DNA of 64,000 nucleotides from an uncultured Woeseiaceae bacterium. Lineage in GTDB: Bacteria > Pseudomonadota > Gammaproteobacteria > Steroidobacterales > Woeseiaceae. Numbering within the stretch: position 1 is the stretch's first letter; each line of letters begins with the position of its first letter. Location: NCBI GenBank assembly GCA_945787845.1, contig CALZJH010000010.1, positions 1-64,000 of the forward strand, written 5' to 3'. Below are positions 17,331 through 28,221 of the stretch, in pieces. The notes under the pieces are model-generated. The model worked only from the letters and a program-made list of their open reading frames with translations. It was not told where the DNA came from and made no database searches. Position numbers and translations under genes: made by a program.

Positions 17331-17876
17331 CTAAATGTCGTTCCTCATCGTTACGTTGCGTGTCAGACCGCCGACCCGGCGCAGCAACGTCAGTTCTTCG
17401 CGATACGCCTGCAGCAGAAGCTGCTGCAGGTGAATGTTGCCCGGCTCTTCCTCGAGCACGGCATTGATGTCCACGATCGCCGTGTGGATCAGGTCCAGAT
17501 TCGCCCGGATGTCGGCGCGCGCTTCGGGCGACAGATCGGCCAGCTCAGCGTCGAGTTCGGCGCGCAGGCCGTTGCGTGCGTCCTGAAATCCCGGACCCAG
17601 ATTGTGATTGCCACCGAACGAGGCCCGTTCGAAAACCAGCTCCGGCTGTATGGTCACCGTTGGTCCGTCATTCTTCACAGCAACGTAGGTCACAAATGAG
17701 GACGCGCCGACCAGCAGCACGACCGCCGCCGCCTGCGCCAGCATCGGAGTCCAGCGCGAGCGCTTCGGGGTGCTAATGGCGGTAGCGATCTCCGGCCACA
17801 GGTCACGCTCCGGTGAAATTTCCGTTGCGAGTTGCCGTGCGGCCCGGTCCAGTTTGTCGTCAAATTCTTCGGTCAT
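17331..17876 (-). CDS. Single-pass membrane protein, candidate anti-sigma factor
   Basis: 181 residues. The cytoplasmic N-terminus (1-43) is charged and contains FDDKLDRAARQLATEISPER; one transmembrane helix follows at about 46-66 (LAQAAAVVLLVGASSFVTYVAV), and the periplasmic C-terminus is helical with a likely coiled coil (about 100-165). There is no zinc-finger HxxxCxxC motif. The role is inferred from position: the start overlaps the ECF sigma gene by 4 bases, the standard layout of sigma/anti-sigma pairs. Confidence 0.7.
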   Translation of the reverse strand: MTEEFDDKLDRAARQLATEISPERDLWPEIATAISTPKRSRWTPMLAQAAAVVLLVGASSFVTYVAVKNDGPTVTIQPELVFERASFGGNHNLGPGFQDARNGLRAELDAELADLSPEARADIRANLDLIHTAIVDINAVLEEEPGNIHLQQLLLQAYREELTLLRRVGGLTRNVTMRNDI

Positions 17877-18475
17877 GCCGTAAATCCTTCCTGCTCCAGC
17901 TGTTGCATCAGGAGCCTTCTGGCCCGGTGCAGCTGGGCCTTGCTGGTTCCCGCCGCGATGCCGAGCATCCCGGCGGCTTCATCATGGCTGTAGCCATACA
18001 CTGCATTCAGGACGAAAACGTGCCGCGCTCTTTCCGGCAGCCTGTCGACCGCCTCGGCCAGGTCCCGCAGTTCGCCACCGTCGCCGGTGCTAACGCGGGC
18101 CGGCTGCACGTCCGCGACAGCCTGGATCCGGTCCCGCTCCCGCTTCGACTTGCGGATCCTGCCGAGTACCGCGTTGACCGCGATGCGGTGTAGCCAGGTG
18201 GCAAACGCGCTGTCACCGCGAAACTTATCCAGCTTGTTCCACGCCTGGATAAATGCCTCCTGCGTGCAGTCCTCGGCCTCGCTGACGTTTCCCGTCATGC
18301 GCAGGCAAAGTCCATAGACTTTGTCCACATGCAGCCGATAAAGGGCCTCAAATGCCCGCGCATCCGATCGCTGTGCCTCGCGTATCCAGGCCTTCTCGTT
18401 CGCGGCGATGTCGGTTCCGGCGTCTGCCATCCCCTGACTATAGTCGCTACCTTCGGCGGTCAAAAGCGCTTCCAA
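17873..18475 (-). CDS. ECF-type RNA polymerase sigma factor
   Basis: 200 residues from a TTG preceded by GGGAG at good spacing; an ATG at 18430 (15 residues later) is an alternative but has poor ribosome-site spacing. Region 2 contains FEALYRLHVDKVYGLCLRMTGN and AEDCTQEAFIQAWNKL, region 4 contains LPERARHVFVLNAVYGYSHDEAAGMLG and GTSKAQLHRARRLL. First gene of a three-gene unit with the membrane anti-sigma candidate and the DUF4097 protein, so likely an envelope-signal module with autoregulation. Confidence 0.93.
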   Translation of the reverse strand: MEALLTAEGSDYSQGMADAGTDIAANEKAWIREAQRSDARAFEALYRLHVDKVYGLCLRMTGNVSEAEDCTQEAFIQAWNKLDKFRGDSAFATWLHRIAVNAVLGRIRKSKRERDRIQAVADVQPARVSTGDGGELRDLAEAVDRLPERARHVFVLNAVYGYSHDEAAGMLGIAAGTSKAQLHRARRLLMQQLEQEGFTA

Positions 18476-18718
18476 ATGGCTTTTCTCCCTTTATCTTGAC
18501 CTTTGGATGCCTGTGCTCGCGCAAGGGTTTGAACCGACCCGGTACAAATGGTAAAAAAACGGCTTAAGCGACTGTCTTTTCTTACTATTCTGTTATCATG
18601 CGAGTGGCCTGAGCGAACCTAGATAAGAACATATGGCGCCTTTCCAAACTTGTCCGTCCGATTGTCGATTCGATTCATCCGCGGATGTTTGTCCCCCGAC
18701 GCCAGCGGCCTTTTAGCG

Positions 18719-20827
18719 ATGACAGGTCATTCCATTCTTTATCTGGGCCGCGGTGAATTCGCCGCCGATTACCTTTCTGAACTCGAGACCCTGTCGTGTT
18801 GCACGATGCTGACACGCTGCAATTCATTCGAGCTGCCGGAAGACCGTTCCCATGTCATCGACCTTGTCCTGCTCGAGGCGGGACCGTTGATCGCACAGTC
18901 CGGACAGTCACTGGGCGAACTGATCCAGTCGCTTGACCCGTACCCGGTTGTAGCGCTCACCCAGCGCGCACATGAGCACCGCGGCATTGCCGCAGTACGC
19001 GCCGGCGCCCAGGGGTACATTTGCGTTGACGACATTACGGTCGAAGGCCAGGACGCAGTATTCGACCATGCTGTGCAGCGCAACCGACTGCAGCATCGCT
19101 TATCGGATACCGACGTGACCGTGCTGTCGATGCTGCGCAATATCAACGACGGCGTGATCATCGTTGACGACGCGGGGCACGTCATGGACATCAACCCGGC
19201 CGCGAGGAGCATCCTTGGCCTCGGCGCACGCGCCCAGCCGGATCCGACCTGGGAACAGACGTTTTGCTGTATCGACGGCAACGGCGACTGTTACCGAAAC
19301 GCCCAGGAGTTGCCGCTGATGCGCGCCCGCAAAGGCGAGAAATATACGAACCAGGTAGCGATCCACCGCAGTCCGGAACAACCCGATACTGTGCTCAGCA
19401 TTAACGGCCAGGGCCTGTTTGACGGAAATCGCGAACTCGTGGGCGGTGTCATCACGTTCCGGGACATTACCGAGATCACGCACCGCACGACCGAGCTCGA
19501 GAAGCGTGCGCAGTATGACGAGCTCACCGGACTCGCGAATCGCAGCCTGTTCACCGAGCAGTTGTCCCGGGCGATTGGCCGCAGCCAGCGCAAGGGCGCA
19601 CCGCTCGCCACACTGTTTATTGATCTGGATCGCTTCAAGTCGGTCAACGACACGCTCGGCCATGATATCGGTGACGCCCTGCTCCGTAACGTCGCGGACC
19701 GCCTCAAAGAAAACCTGCGTGTCGGCGACTTCACAGGACGGTGGGGTGGCGACGAGTTCGTCGTTTGCCTCGAAGACTTTGGCGAGGCTGCCAATGCCGC
19801 GGCCGCAGCACAGAAGTTGTTGCTGGTGCTGTCCGAGAAATACGAAATCGGCAACAGCGAGGTCTATGCAACGCCAAGTATCGGTATTTCACTATTTCCC
19901 GATTCGGGCGATTCGGCCGAACGCCTGATCAAGGCCGCCGATGTCGCCATGTTCGAAGCCAAGAAGCGTGGCGGCGGGCGCTTCCAGTATTACTCGAGTG
20001 CTCTGAATACAAAACTCGCGCAGCGTGAGGAGCTCGAGGTCGGCTTGCGACATGCGCTTGTACGCGACGAGTTCGTGCTGCATTACCAGCCGCGTATTGA
20101 CCTGGCGTCGGGGCGCCTGATCGGCCTCGAGGCATTGTTGCGCTGGCAGCATCCGCGCTTCGGCCTGTTACCGCCCGCGCGCTTCCTGCCGATCCTGGAA
20201 AGCAGCGGCCTGATTCACTCAGCCGGGGAATGGGTCATCGGTACCGCGTGCCGTGCGCTCGCCGGCTGGCAGCGTCGCTTCGAACTGCCCGACCTGTCGA
20301 TCGCGATCAATCTCTCGCCGCAGCAGCTCGTTCACAAACGACTCGTCGATGTTCTCAAGAAGACGCTGGCGGACACTATGCTCGATCCGGGCTGTATTGA
20401 ACTCGAGATCGGCGACGGTGACGTCGTCGGCAGACGCAGCACCGAGGTCGACACCCTCAAGGCCCTGCGTCGCCTGGGTGTGCGCCTGTCGCTCGACCAT
20501 TTTGGAACCGGCGATGTGTCGTTCGAGTCGCTCGACAACGGCTTTATCGACAGCTGCGTCCTCGATCGCGAACTGGTCGCGGATATTGTTGAGAACGACA
20601 GTCACCAGCGCATCGTGCGCGCCGCCATTGCGATGGCACAGGGGCTCGATATCGAGGTTGCGGCCGAAGGCGTGGAGACACTGACGCAGCTCGAATTTCT
20701 AAGAAGCTGCAATTGCGATCTTGCGCAGGGCTTTCTGATCAGCCGCCCGATGCAGCCCGAGAAAGTCTCGGCCATTCTTCGCAGCGAGATAGCCGGTACC
20801 TCACTCCTTGCGAGGGGCATGCCCTAG
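18719..20827 (+). CDS. REC-like/PAS/GGDEF/EAL protein with degenerate EAL site
   Basis: 702 residues from the ATG at 18719; a TTG at 18650 is possible, neither has a good ribosome site. Residues 1-125 look like a response-regulator receiver, about 140-270 is a PAS domain (MLRNINDGVIIVDDAGHVMD), then GGDEF with an intact WGGDEF at about 342-347, then EAL with EAL at 471-473. The GGDEF should make cyclic di-GMP. The EAL domain keeps the first Glu, NLSPQQ, AEGVET and AQGF, but the TES Glu is Asp566, the second Asp of DDFG is His594, and the LKID Lys is Val614, so phosphodiesterase activity is doubtful. Its stop overlaps the end of the convergent DUF2007 gene by 4 bases. Confidence 0.92.
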   Translation: MTGHSILYLGRGEFAADYLSELETLSCCTMLTRCNSFELPEDRSHVIDLVLLEAGPLIAQSGQSLGELIQSLDPYPVVALTQRAHEHRGIAAVRAGAQGYICVDDITVEGQDAVFDHAVQRNRLQHRLSDTDVTVLSMLRNINDGVIIVDDAGHVMDINPAARSILGLGARAQPDPTWEQTFCCIDGNGDCYRNAQELPLMRARKGEKYTNQVAIHRSPEQPDTVLSINGQGLFDGNRELVGGVITFRDITEITHRTTELEKRAQYDELTGLANRSLFTEQLSRAIGRSQRKGAPLATLFIDLDRFKSVNDTLGHDIGDALLRNVADRLKENLRVGDFTGRWGGDEFVVCLEDFGEAANAAAAAQKLLLVLSEKYEIGNSEVYATPSIGISLFPDSGDSAERLIKAADVAMFEAKKRGGGRFQYYSSALNTKLAQREELEVGLRHALVRDEFVLHYQPRIDLASGRLIGLEALLRWQHPRFGLLPPARFLPILESSGLIHSAGEWVIGTACRALAGWQRRFELPDLSIAINLSPQQLVHKRLVDVLKKTLADTMLDPGCIELEIGDGDVVGRRSTEVDTLKALRRLGVRLSLDHFGTGDVSFESLDNGFIDSCVLDRELVADIVENDSHQRIVRAAIAMAQGLDIEVAAEGVETLTQLEFLRSCNCDLAQGFLISRPMQPEKVSAILRSEIAGTSLLARGMP

Positions 20828-21129
20828 TCGGCATTGGCCCCGCAGTTCCAGCACGCAGCGAACTGCCCTTCGTTCTCTTCACCGCAGCGACAACACTCCC
20901 ACGGCTCGCCCGGGCTTTCGGACTCGACCGATGCGATGAGTTGCGTCGCACGATCGAAGTCGAGATCGTTGATCACCCACAGTTGCGGCCAGGTCTCGAA
21001 GACCGGCATTTCGCCCATGATGCCGCTCAGGTGCTGGTTCCGGATCTCCGAGCGAATACCTTCCGCCGCGAGAATGTTTTTGTAGTGCGTGATCGTAACG
21101 ATCGTTTCGGCTGACGTCAGTTTCTTCAT
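20824..21129 (-). CDS. DUF2007-type protein with zinc-ribbon tail
   Basis: 101 residues. Residues 1-70 match DUF2007 (VTITHYKNILAAEGIRSEIRNQ, then WPQLWVINDLDFDRATQLI). The C-terminus is a zinc ribbon with two CxxC pairs in CCRCGEENEGQFAACWNCG. DUF2007 proteins are described as putative signal-transducing proteins with unknown partners. Reverse strand, tail-to-tail with the GGDEF/EAL gene. Confidence 0.85.
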   Translation of the reverse strand: MKKLTSAETIVTITHYKNILAAEGIRSEIRNQHLSGIMGEMPVFETWPQLWVINDLDFDRATQLIASVESESPGEPWECCRCGEENEGQFAACWNCGANAD

Positions 21130-21231
21130 TAGGCGTGCATCATCTCGCGCAAGGTCGCGCCTGACCAGCAGTATTCTGCGCCGGAGTCTATACTGGGGTC
21201 GTTACAACAATAATTATAAAAGGGGAAAAAC

Positions 21232-21624
21232 ATGCTCAAAAAGATATTACTCGCGACCGCCACCTCGATGTTCCTGCTGCTGTCAGCCGGGGCCAGCGCC
21301 GACGCGGTCTCGGCCGTTTACTCTTGCACGCTGAAAGACGGCAAAACGTCAGAGGACGCACACGCCGTAAATGCCGAGTGGCTAAAATGGGCCAGGGCCA
21401 AAGCGGGCACCGATGAAATTTCGAGCTCGTACGTGACGTCGATTGTTGGCGATCTCGAAGGGTACATGTGGGTGGACACCTATAAGGACCTCGCTGCCTG
21501 GGCCAAAGTCAACGCAGCATCTCTGAGAGACGACAACCCGGAACTTGCCGACGCCTTCGATGCGCTCCAGGAATGCGGCAGCAATCGTCTCTATAACATC
21601 GAGCCGACCAAAGCTGCCGATTAG
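21232..21624 (+). CDS. Small exported protein of unknown function
   Basis: 130 residues. Signal peptide of about 24 residues (MLKKILLATATSMFLLLSAG, cleavage after ASA) and a mature part with two cysteines that may form a disulfide (in VYSCTLKDGK and LQECGSNRLY). Contains WVDTYKDLAAWAKVNAASL. Preceded by GGGGAAA. Resembles periplasmic orphan proteins; I do not recognise a domain. Confidence 0.75.
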   Translation: MLKKILLATATSMFLLLSAGASADAVSAVYSCTLKDGKTSEDAHAVNAEWLKWARAKAGTDEISSSYVTSIVGDLEGYMWVDTYKDLAAWAKVNAASLRDDNPELADAFDALQECGSNRLYNIEPTKAAD

Positions 21625-21636
21625 TCGACCGATCAA

Positions 21637-22393
21637 TCAGCCGAGCAGGGACTCCAGGAAGCGCCTGGGGTCCTCGCTCTTTTCCAGTATCTCCACGAGC
21701 GCCGAGCCGACGATCGCACCGTTGGCATGCTCGCCTACGGCCGCGACGTCTTTCGCCTCACGAATACCGAAGCCGGCGCACACGGGGATGCTCGACATGC
21801 CCGACACCTTGTCGAGGTAGTCTGCCAGGTCCGCCGGCAGGCTGGCCCCACCCCCCGTGATGCCCGTTATCGTCACAGCGTAGACGAAGCCACGGGACGC
21901 CTCGCAGAGCGTCCGCAGGCGCTCATCCGGCGTGGCCGGCGTCACGAGCTGAATCAGGCCGAGGCCCCTGGCATCGAGCGCTTCGCGAAGCTCCGCGGAC
22001 TCCTCGAATGGCAGATCCGGCACGATGAAACCACAAACGCCCGCAGCAAGCGCACGCTCCGCCAGTTCGTCGTAGCCGAAGGCCAGCAGCGGATTCAGGT
22101 AAGACATCATGACAAGCGGTGCATCGATCTCACCCTGCACCGAATCGAGCTGGTCGAAAATCCACTTGAGACTCACACCCTTGCGGAGCGCTTCAAAACT
22201 CGACCGCTGAATCGTCATGCCGTCCGCCATCGGGTCCGAAAACGGGATACCCAGCTCGACGACGTCGCCGGCTTCAGCGACGGCTTTCAGCGTGGTGATG
22301 AATTCAGAAGGCTCCGGGTAACCCGCCGTGATGAATGGCAGGAGCCCCGGTCGGCCGGCGTCGTTTGCGGCTGTCAGCGCCGCCCCGATACGT

Positions 22394-22407
<14 letters not shown>
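21637..22407 (-). CDS. trpA: Tryptophan synthase alpha chain
   Basis: 256 residues. Catalytic Glu in [15 protein letters not shown] (about 49-63) and Asp in [17 protein letters not shown] and the [10 protein letters not shown] loop are present, as is ATPDERL and the phosphate-binding GFGIRE. Cleaves indole-3-glycerol phosphate to indole, channelled to TrpB. Last gene of the seven-gene trp operon, overlapping trpB by 14 bases. Confidence 0.97.
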
Positions 22408-23643
<1,236 letters not shown>

Positions 23644-23647
<4 letters not shown>

Positions 23648-24234
23648 AAGTGGTTCCCCGCGGCTTTCGCCGCACTGATAAATTTCCTGATAAGTCCGCT
23701 GTCCTTTTTCCCGGGTGCCGCTTCGACCGCGCTTGACACATCAACGCCGAACGGTTTCACGGTCGCGATAGCCTCGCCGACGTTCGAGATGCTGAGTCCG
23801 CCTGCCAGAATCATGTTGCCCTGCTCGGCCACCTTTGCTGCGGCAGTCCAGTCGACGGTCTCGCCGCTACCGCTGCGCGCTCCTTCGAATAAATAAGTTT
23901 CCGCCTCGGCGCCGGGCGCCTTGTGTCCCTCGCGAAACACCGGCCACCGCTCAACAGAGGCCGGCACCTCGAGGCGTGCGAAGTCTTCATTGTCGGTTTG
24001 CAGGACATCGGGCACGAAGACTGACAGGACGTCGTGCCATTGTTCATTCGACGGGTGCAGCATGACGGCCACTTTTTTCACGGTAGCGGGTACCCATGCG
24101 CTGATCGCCGCGGCGTGAGCCGGATCCACTTTGCGGACCGAGTCGGCGAACACGAAGCCAACGGCATCCGCGCCGGCTGCAACGGCGGCGCGCACATGTT
24201 CTTCGCTCGAAAGGCCGCAGATTTTCACGAACAT
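23644..24234 (-). CDS. trpF: Phosphoribosylanthranilate isomerase
   Basis: 196 residues. The start [20 protein letters not shown] contains the catalytic Cys, followed by [16 protein letters not shown] and the C-terminal [16 protein letters not shown] and [17 protein letters not shown] motifs. A stand-alone enzyme, not fused to trpC as in enterics. Overlaps trpC by 10 bases and trpB by 4. Confidence 0.96.
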
Positions 24235-25016
24235 GCTGCGGCCCCTGCCGAGGTCATCGCGGAAACCAGCTCCGTGGGATTGTCGCTCCGCATGAGTGCT
24301 TTCCCGACCAAGGCCATCGAATATCCCCAGCGCGCTACACGCGCCGCGTCGTCCGGCTCATGCAGGCCGCTCTCTGCGACGCAGATGGCATCGGGCAGTT
24401 TCGACGCCAGGTTACGCAGGCGATCGCCATCTACCTCCAGCGTTCTCAGGTTCCGGGTGTTCACACCAATAAGGAGTTGCCCCGCGCCATCGAGAAAGCG
24501 TGACGAACGCCTGAGGTCGTCCTCGTCAAAGGCCTCGAGCAACACGAACATGCCGTGTTCCCAGGCACAGTCGAGCATCAACTTCAGCATCGCGTCGTCG
24601 AGCATTGCCGCAATCAGGAGCACGCCGCTGGCACCGGCCTTACGGGCTTCGAGGACCTGCACCGGGTCGACGAGGAAGTCCTTGCGCATGACGGGTGTAC
24701 CGGGAAGCGCGGCAGCGACCTCCTGGAGATGCGCGAGCTCGCCGTCGAACCGGCTCGGCTCGGTCAGCACCGATATCGCGGCGGCGCCTCCGGCTGCGTA
24801 CGCCTGCGCGCGCGCAATAAGGTCACTGGTACCATTTTCAGCGGAGGCATCGAGCAGACCCTCGGCGGGTGAACGCCGTTTGATCTCTGCAATGACACCG
24901 AACGGACCCGGGTCCAGCGGCACGACCGGCTTGTCGAAGTCTGATGCCGCAAACGACGGCGCCTGCGCGGCCCGCGCTGCGCTGCTCTTTGCCATGCCTT
25001 GCAGAAAATCGCTCAT
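24225..25016 (-). CDS. trpC: Indole-3-glycerol phosphate synthase
   Basis: 263 residues. Contains GVIAEIKRRSPAEG with the catalytic Lys, MRKDFLVDPVQVLEAR, and the C-terminal VAESGL and GKALMRSDNP phosphate-binding loops. Cyclises the ribulose-phosphate intermediate to indole-3-glycerol phosphate. Its start overlaps the trpD stop by one base (TGATG). Confidence 0.97.
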   Translation of the reverse strand: MSDFLQGMAKSSAARAAQAPSFAASDFDKPVVPLDPGPFGVIAEIKRRSPAEGLLDASAENGTSDLIARAQAYAAGGAAAISVLTEPSRFDGELAHLQEVAAALPGTPVMRKDFLVDPVQVLEARKAGASGVLLIAAMLDDAMLKLMLDCAWEHGMFVLLEAFDEDDLRRSSRFLDGAGQLLIGVNTRNLRTLEVDGDRLRNLASKLPDAICVAESGLHEPDDAARVARWGYSMALVGKALMRSDNPTELVSAMTSAGAAACS

Positions 25017-26035
25017 CAGTTCTGGAAATGCCCTCGCAGCGTGGCGAGGAAGTGGCCGGCCCGACCATCGTCAATCGCGGCCGCCGCCAGCGCTACACCC
25101 TCTTTGGGATCTGACGCGACGCCCTGTACTTCGAGCACCAGCGATGTGCCCATGAGCAGCGCATCGCGGTGCGCCCCCTTGTCGTCACCCGACAATACAC
25201 GCTCGAGTTCGCGGGCATTGTGCGCGGCATCGCCTCCCGCAAGATCTTCGGGAGCACATCGGCCCAGGCCATAGTCTTCTGGCGATCGCCGTGTCTCGAT
25301 CACGCTGCCAGGCGTGACGTCATACAACCAGAAGTCACCGGCCGGCGTGGCTTCGTCCCAACCCGGCTCCCCGTGCACGACGAATGCGCGCTCGATCGGC
25401 AGCCCGGCCAGCGCCTCGGCTATGAGCTTCGCCATGTCGCGGCTGAATGCGCCGATCAGCTGGTAGGGCGTGGAGGCGGGGTTCGTCAGCGGGCCCAGTA
25501 TATTGAATACCGTGCGCACACCAAGTGCACCTCGGACCGGCACCACGGCCTTCATTGCCGGATGGTAGGCCGGCGCGAACAGGAAGGTGAAATTCGTTGC
25601 TCGCAGGCAGTCGACCGCTTCCTTTTCGTGCAGCGGCAGCGGCATGCCGAGACACTCAAGCATGTCCGCACTGCCCGACTTGCTCGATACCGATCGATTG
25701 CCGTGCTTGACGACTCGCGACCCGCAGGCCGCAGCAAGCAGGCCCGTTCCGGTCGACAGGTTGAGACTGCCCGAACCGTCCCCACCGGTGCCCACGGTAT
25801 CGACCGTCGGCGCGCCCTCGGGAATATCCGGGTGGACAGCCAGCTCTCGCATGGCCCGGGCAAAGCCACGAATCTCCTCCGCGGTCTCGCCCTTGGCACG
25901 CAGGCCGGCGAGCAGCGCCCCGGAGAAAGCCGGGTCGAGATCGCCAGCGGCAAACTGTTGCATCAGGTCATACGCCTGCTGCTCTTCGAGATCGTTTCCG
26001 TCCAGCAGGCGATCGAGTAGCTGACTGTTGTTCAT
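25016..26035 (-). CDS. trpD: Anthranilate phosphoribosyltransferase
   Basis: 339 residues. Phosphoribosyl-binding signature [17 protein letters not shown] (about 78-94), [18 protein letters not shown] and the [21 protein letters not shown] stretch identify the enzyme. Overlaps trpG by 4 bases (ATGA) and trpC by one base. Confidence 0.97.
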   Translation of the reverse strand: MNNSQLLDRLLDGNDLEEQQAYDLMQQFAAGDLDPAFSGALLAGLRAKGETAEEIRGFARAMRELAVHPDIPEGAPTVDTVGTGGDGSGSLNLSTGTGLLAAACGSRVVKHGNRSVSSKSGSADMLECLGMPLPLHEKEAVDCLRATNFTFLFAPAYHPAMKAVVPVRGALGVRTVFNILGPLTNPASTPYQLIGAFSRDMAKLIAEALAGLPIERAFVVHGEPGWDEATPAGDFWLYDVTPGSVIETRRSPEDYGLGRCAPEDLAGGDAAHNARELERVLSGDDKGAHRDALLMGTSLVLEVQGVASDPKEGVALAAAAIDDGRAGHFLATLRGHFQN

Positions 26036-26628
26036 GATGCTTCCTGCCGCATGAAATTCGCCATCAGGGCATCGCCCTCGGGTGTCAGCACACTTTCGGG
26101 ATGAAACTGGACACCTTCAATCTGCAGCGTCTTATGGCGCACGCCCATGATTTCGCCGCGCTCAGTCTGGGCCGTGATCTCGAGATCCGCGGGAAGCGAC
26201 GCTTCCTCGGCGCAGAGCGAATGGTAGCGCCCCACTTCGAACGGGTTGGACAGGCCTTCGAAGATGGACCTGCCGTCGTGCTTCACCATCGATGTCTTGC
26301 CGTGCATGAGGCGATCGGCGCGAACGATCTCACCGCCGTGCTGCTGCACGATGCTCTGGTGGCCCAGGCAAACGCCGAGAATCGGCACTTTGCCGGCGAA
26401 AGCCTCGATCATCTCGAGCGAGACGCCCGCGTTTTCCGGTCGGCCAGGGCCGGGAGAGATGACCAGGTGCGTCGGCCCGAGCGCAAGTGCCTCGGGCACC
26501 GTGATCGCGTCGTTGCGATACACCATGACGCTGGCGCCCATGGCGGCGAAGGCCTGCACCAGGTTATAGGTGAACGAATCGTAGTTATCGATGAGCAGCA
26601 TGCGCACATGCTCGAAATTCCTGTGCAT
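26032..26628 (-). CDS. trpG: Anthranilate synthase, glutamine amidotransferase component
   Basis: 198 residues from an ATG sharing one base with the trpE stop (TAATG) and preceded by GGAGAGGG; the family start [10 protein letters not shown] lies 9 residues later but has no ribosome site, so the coupled start was preferred. Class I amidotransferase with the nucleophile in [12 protein letters not shown] and the His/Glu pair in [11 protein letters not shown]. Supplies ammonia to TrpE. Confidence 0.95.
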   Translation of the reverse strand: MHRNFEHVRMLLIDNYDSFTYNLVQAFAAMGASVMVYRNDAITVPEALALGPTHLVISPGPGRPENAGVSLEMIEAFAGKVPILGVCLGHQSIVQQHGGEIVRADRLMHGKTSMVKHDGRSIFEGLSNPFEVGRYHSLCAEEASLPADLEITAQTERGEIMGVRHKTLQIEGVQFHPESVLTPEGDALMANFMRQEAS

Positions 26629-28010
26629 TACAGACCCTCTCCGGCAATTTCGAGCGCACGCCGCAGGATCGCACTCTTGGCCATGACTTCCTGGTACTCC
26701 CGTTCGGGCACCGAGTCGGCAACGATACCGGCACCGGCCTGAAAACTGTACTCATCGCCGGAGAAAACCAGCGTGCGAATGGTGATCGCCTGGTCCATGT
26801 CGCCGCTCAGCCCGAAATACCCGGCCGTGCCGGCGTACAGCCCGCGGCCCACGCCTTCCATCTCTTCGATGATCTGCATGGCCCGCACCTTCGGCGCACC
26901 GACAAGCGTGCCGGCCGGGAAACTCGCGGCGAACAGGTCGAACTGGTCATACGCCGGATCGAGCTCACCCTGCACACCGCTGACGATGTGCATGACGTGG
27001 CTGTAACGCTCAATCGCGCGGTACGGGTCGACCTGTACACTGCCGGCTTTCGCCACGCGCCCGAGATCGTTGCGCGCAAGATCCACCAGCATGACATGTT
27101 CGGCCGCTTCCTTCGGATCCGCTAACAACGCTTTTTCATTGGCGATGTCCTGATCCTGCGTCTCGCCACGCGGCAACGTGCCCGCAATCGGCCGCAATGA
27201 CGCCGTGTTGTGATTCAGCTTCACGAGCGCCTCGGGGGACGAACCAACGACCTGCAGGTCGTCGAAATCAAAGAAGAACATGTAGGGCGAAGGGTTCAGC
27301 AGGCGCAGCGCACGGTACACCTCGAAGGGCGCGACGTTGGTCTTGCCGCGAAACAGGACCGACAGGACGATCTGGTAAATGTCGCCTGACGCGATGTATT
27401 CCTTGCAGGCCTCCACGCGCTCGGCAAACTCCGCTTCCGTGAAACTGGCCTCGGCCGCAGAAATGCTCACCTCGTGACCGTTGCTCGGGATCGGTCCGCG
27501 CAGCTGCTGTATAACCTCGGCCCGCAGCGCCTGCCGCTCGCCTTCAGGACCGGCATGCAGCAGCGCGATACGACGCGTCACGTGATCGAACACAAGCAGG
27601 GACATCGGCGCCACGAATGCTGCGTCGGGGACCGACGTCTGCTTCTCCGTATCTCGCGGCAGCTTCTCGAAGAGCCGCACCACGTCGTAACCGGACACAC
27701 CAACGAGTCCACCCGCGAACGGCAGGTCCTCGGCCGGCTGCGGCTGCGGTGCCTGAACGAGCGCCTCGCGCAGCGCATCGAGGTATTCCTGCTGGTCGCG
27801 GGGCCGGGCCTGCGCTTCACCATTGACCTGCAGCGACCCCTCGTCCATGCGCACTTCGAGAGCATCCCCGAAGCCCAGGAACGAATAGCGGGCCAGGCGC
27901 TCACCACCCTCCACGCTCTCCAGCAGGAAGCGAGGCTTCAGCGCCTTGAGCTTGAGGTACGCCGACACGGGCGTGTCCAGGTCGGCGGCAATATCGAACG
28001 GTGCTTGCAT
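26628..28010 (-). CDS. trpE: Anthranilate synthase component I
   Basis: 460 residues. Contains the Trp-feedback region near LLESVEG (about 30-36), the chorismate-binding core with [29 protein letters not shown] and [15 protein letters not shown], and the ending [16 protein letters not shown]. Converts chorismate and ammonia to anthranilate. First structural gene of the operon, 18 bases after the attenuator T-run. Confidence 0.96.
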   Translation of the reverse strand: MQAPFDIAADLDTPVSAYLKLKALKPRFLLESVEGGERLARYSFLGFGDALEVRMDEGSLQVNGEAQARPRDQQEYLDALREALVQAPQPQPAEDLPFAGGLVGVSGYDVVRLFEKLPRDTEKQTSVPDAAFVAPMSLLVFDHVTRRIALLHAGPEGERQALRAEVIQQLRGPIPSNGHEVSISAAEASFTEAEFAERVEACKEYIASGDIYQIVLSVLFRGKTNVAPFEVYRALRLLNPSPYMFFFDFDDLQVVGSSPEALVKLNHNTASLRPIAGTLPRGETQDQDIANEKALLADPKEAAEHVMLVDLARNDLGRVAKAGSVQVDPYRAIERYSHVMHIVSGVQGELDPAYDQFDLFAASFPAGTLVGAPKVRAMQIIEEMEGVGRGLYAGTAGYFGLSGDMDQAITIRTLVFSGDEYSFQAGAGIVADSVPEREYQEVMAKSAILRRALEIAGEGL

Positions 28011-28023
28011 GAGGTCCCCATAT

Positions 28024-28057
28024 AAAAAAACCCACCCCTGATTTCGGCAGAGATGGG
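28024..28057 (-). terminator. trp attenuator
   Basis: On the reverse strand a 10-pair stem (28048-28057 with 28031-28040, including two G-T pairs) with a seven-base loop and a run of seven T, placed between the leader peptide and trpE. This is a classical transcription attenuator controlled by translation of the Trp-rich leader. Confidence 0.92.
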
Positions 28058-28087
28058 CTTTTGGTATTCGCTTTGCTCAGCTAAACG

Positions 28088-28150
28088 TCAGCCAGCCGCC
28101 CCCTCGTTCAAGGACAGCCACCACCAGTTGTTGATCGTCTGAGCATTCAT
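28088..28150 (-). CDS. trpL: trp operon leader peptide
   Basis: A 20-residue peptide MNAQTINNWWWLSLNEGAAG, too short for normal ORF callers. Three consecutive Trp codons in front of an attenuator hairpin, upstream of trpE, identify it as the regulatory leader. Ribosome stalling at the Trp codons under tryptophan limitation would prevent terminator formation. There is no clear Shine-Dalgarno sequence. Confidence 0.93.
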   Translation of the reverse strand: MNAQTINNWWWLSLNEGAAG

Positions 28151-28157
28151 GTGGCCG

Positions 28158-28186
28158 AGTATTCCTGTCCGCTTCCCCGGAGTCAA
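28158..28186 (-). promoter_or_regulatory. Candidate trp promoter
   Basis: On the reverse strand TTGACT (28181-28186), 17 bases, then AATACT (28158-28163). The -35 matches five of six and the -10 four of six consensus bases. The predicted transcription start falls on or beside the A of the trpL ATG, so the leader would be translated from a leaderless transcript. Another promoter further upstream in the end of the SLC13 gene cannot be excluded. Confidence 0.55.
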
Positions 28187-28221
28187 TGGTTGCGGCCGCA
28201 ACCGCGCGCGAATTCCCGGCG

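Noticed and set aside
24034..25155. 373-codon forward frame
   Set aside because: Entirely antisense to trpF, trpC and trpD, which have strong family motifs; low-complexity Ser/Arg composition typical of a shadow frame.
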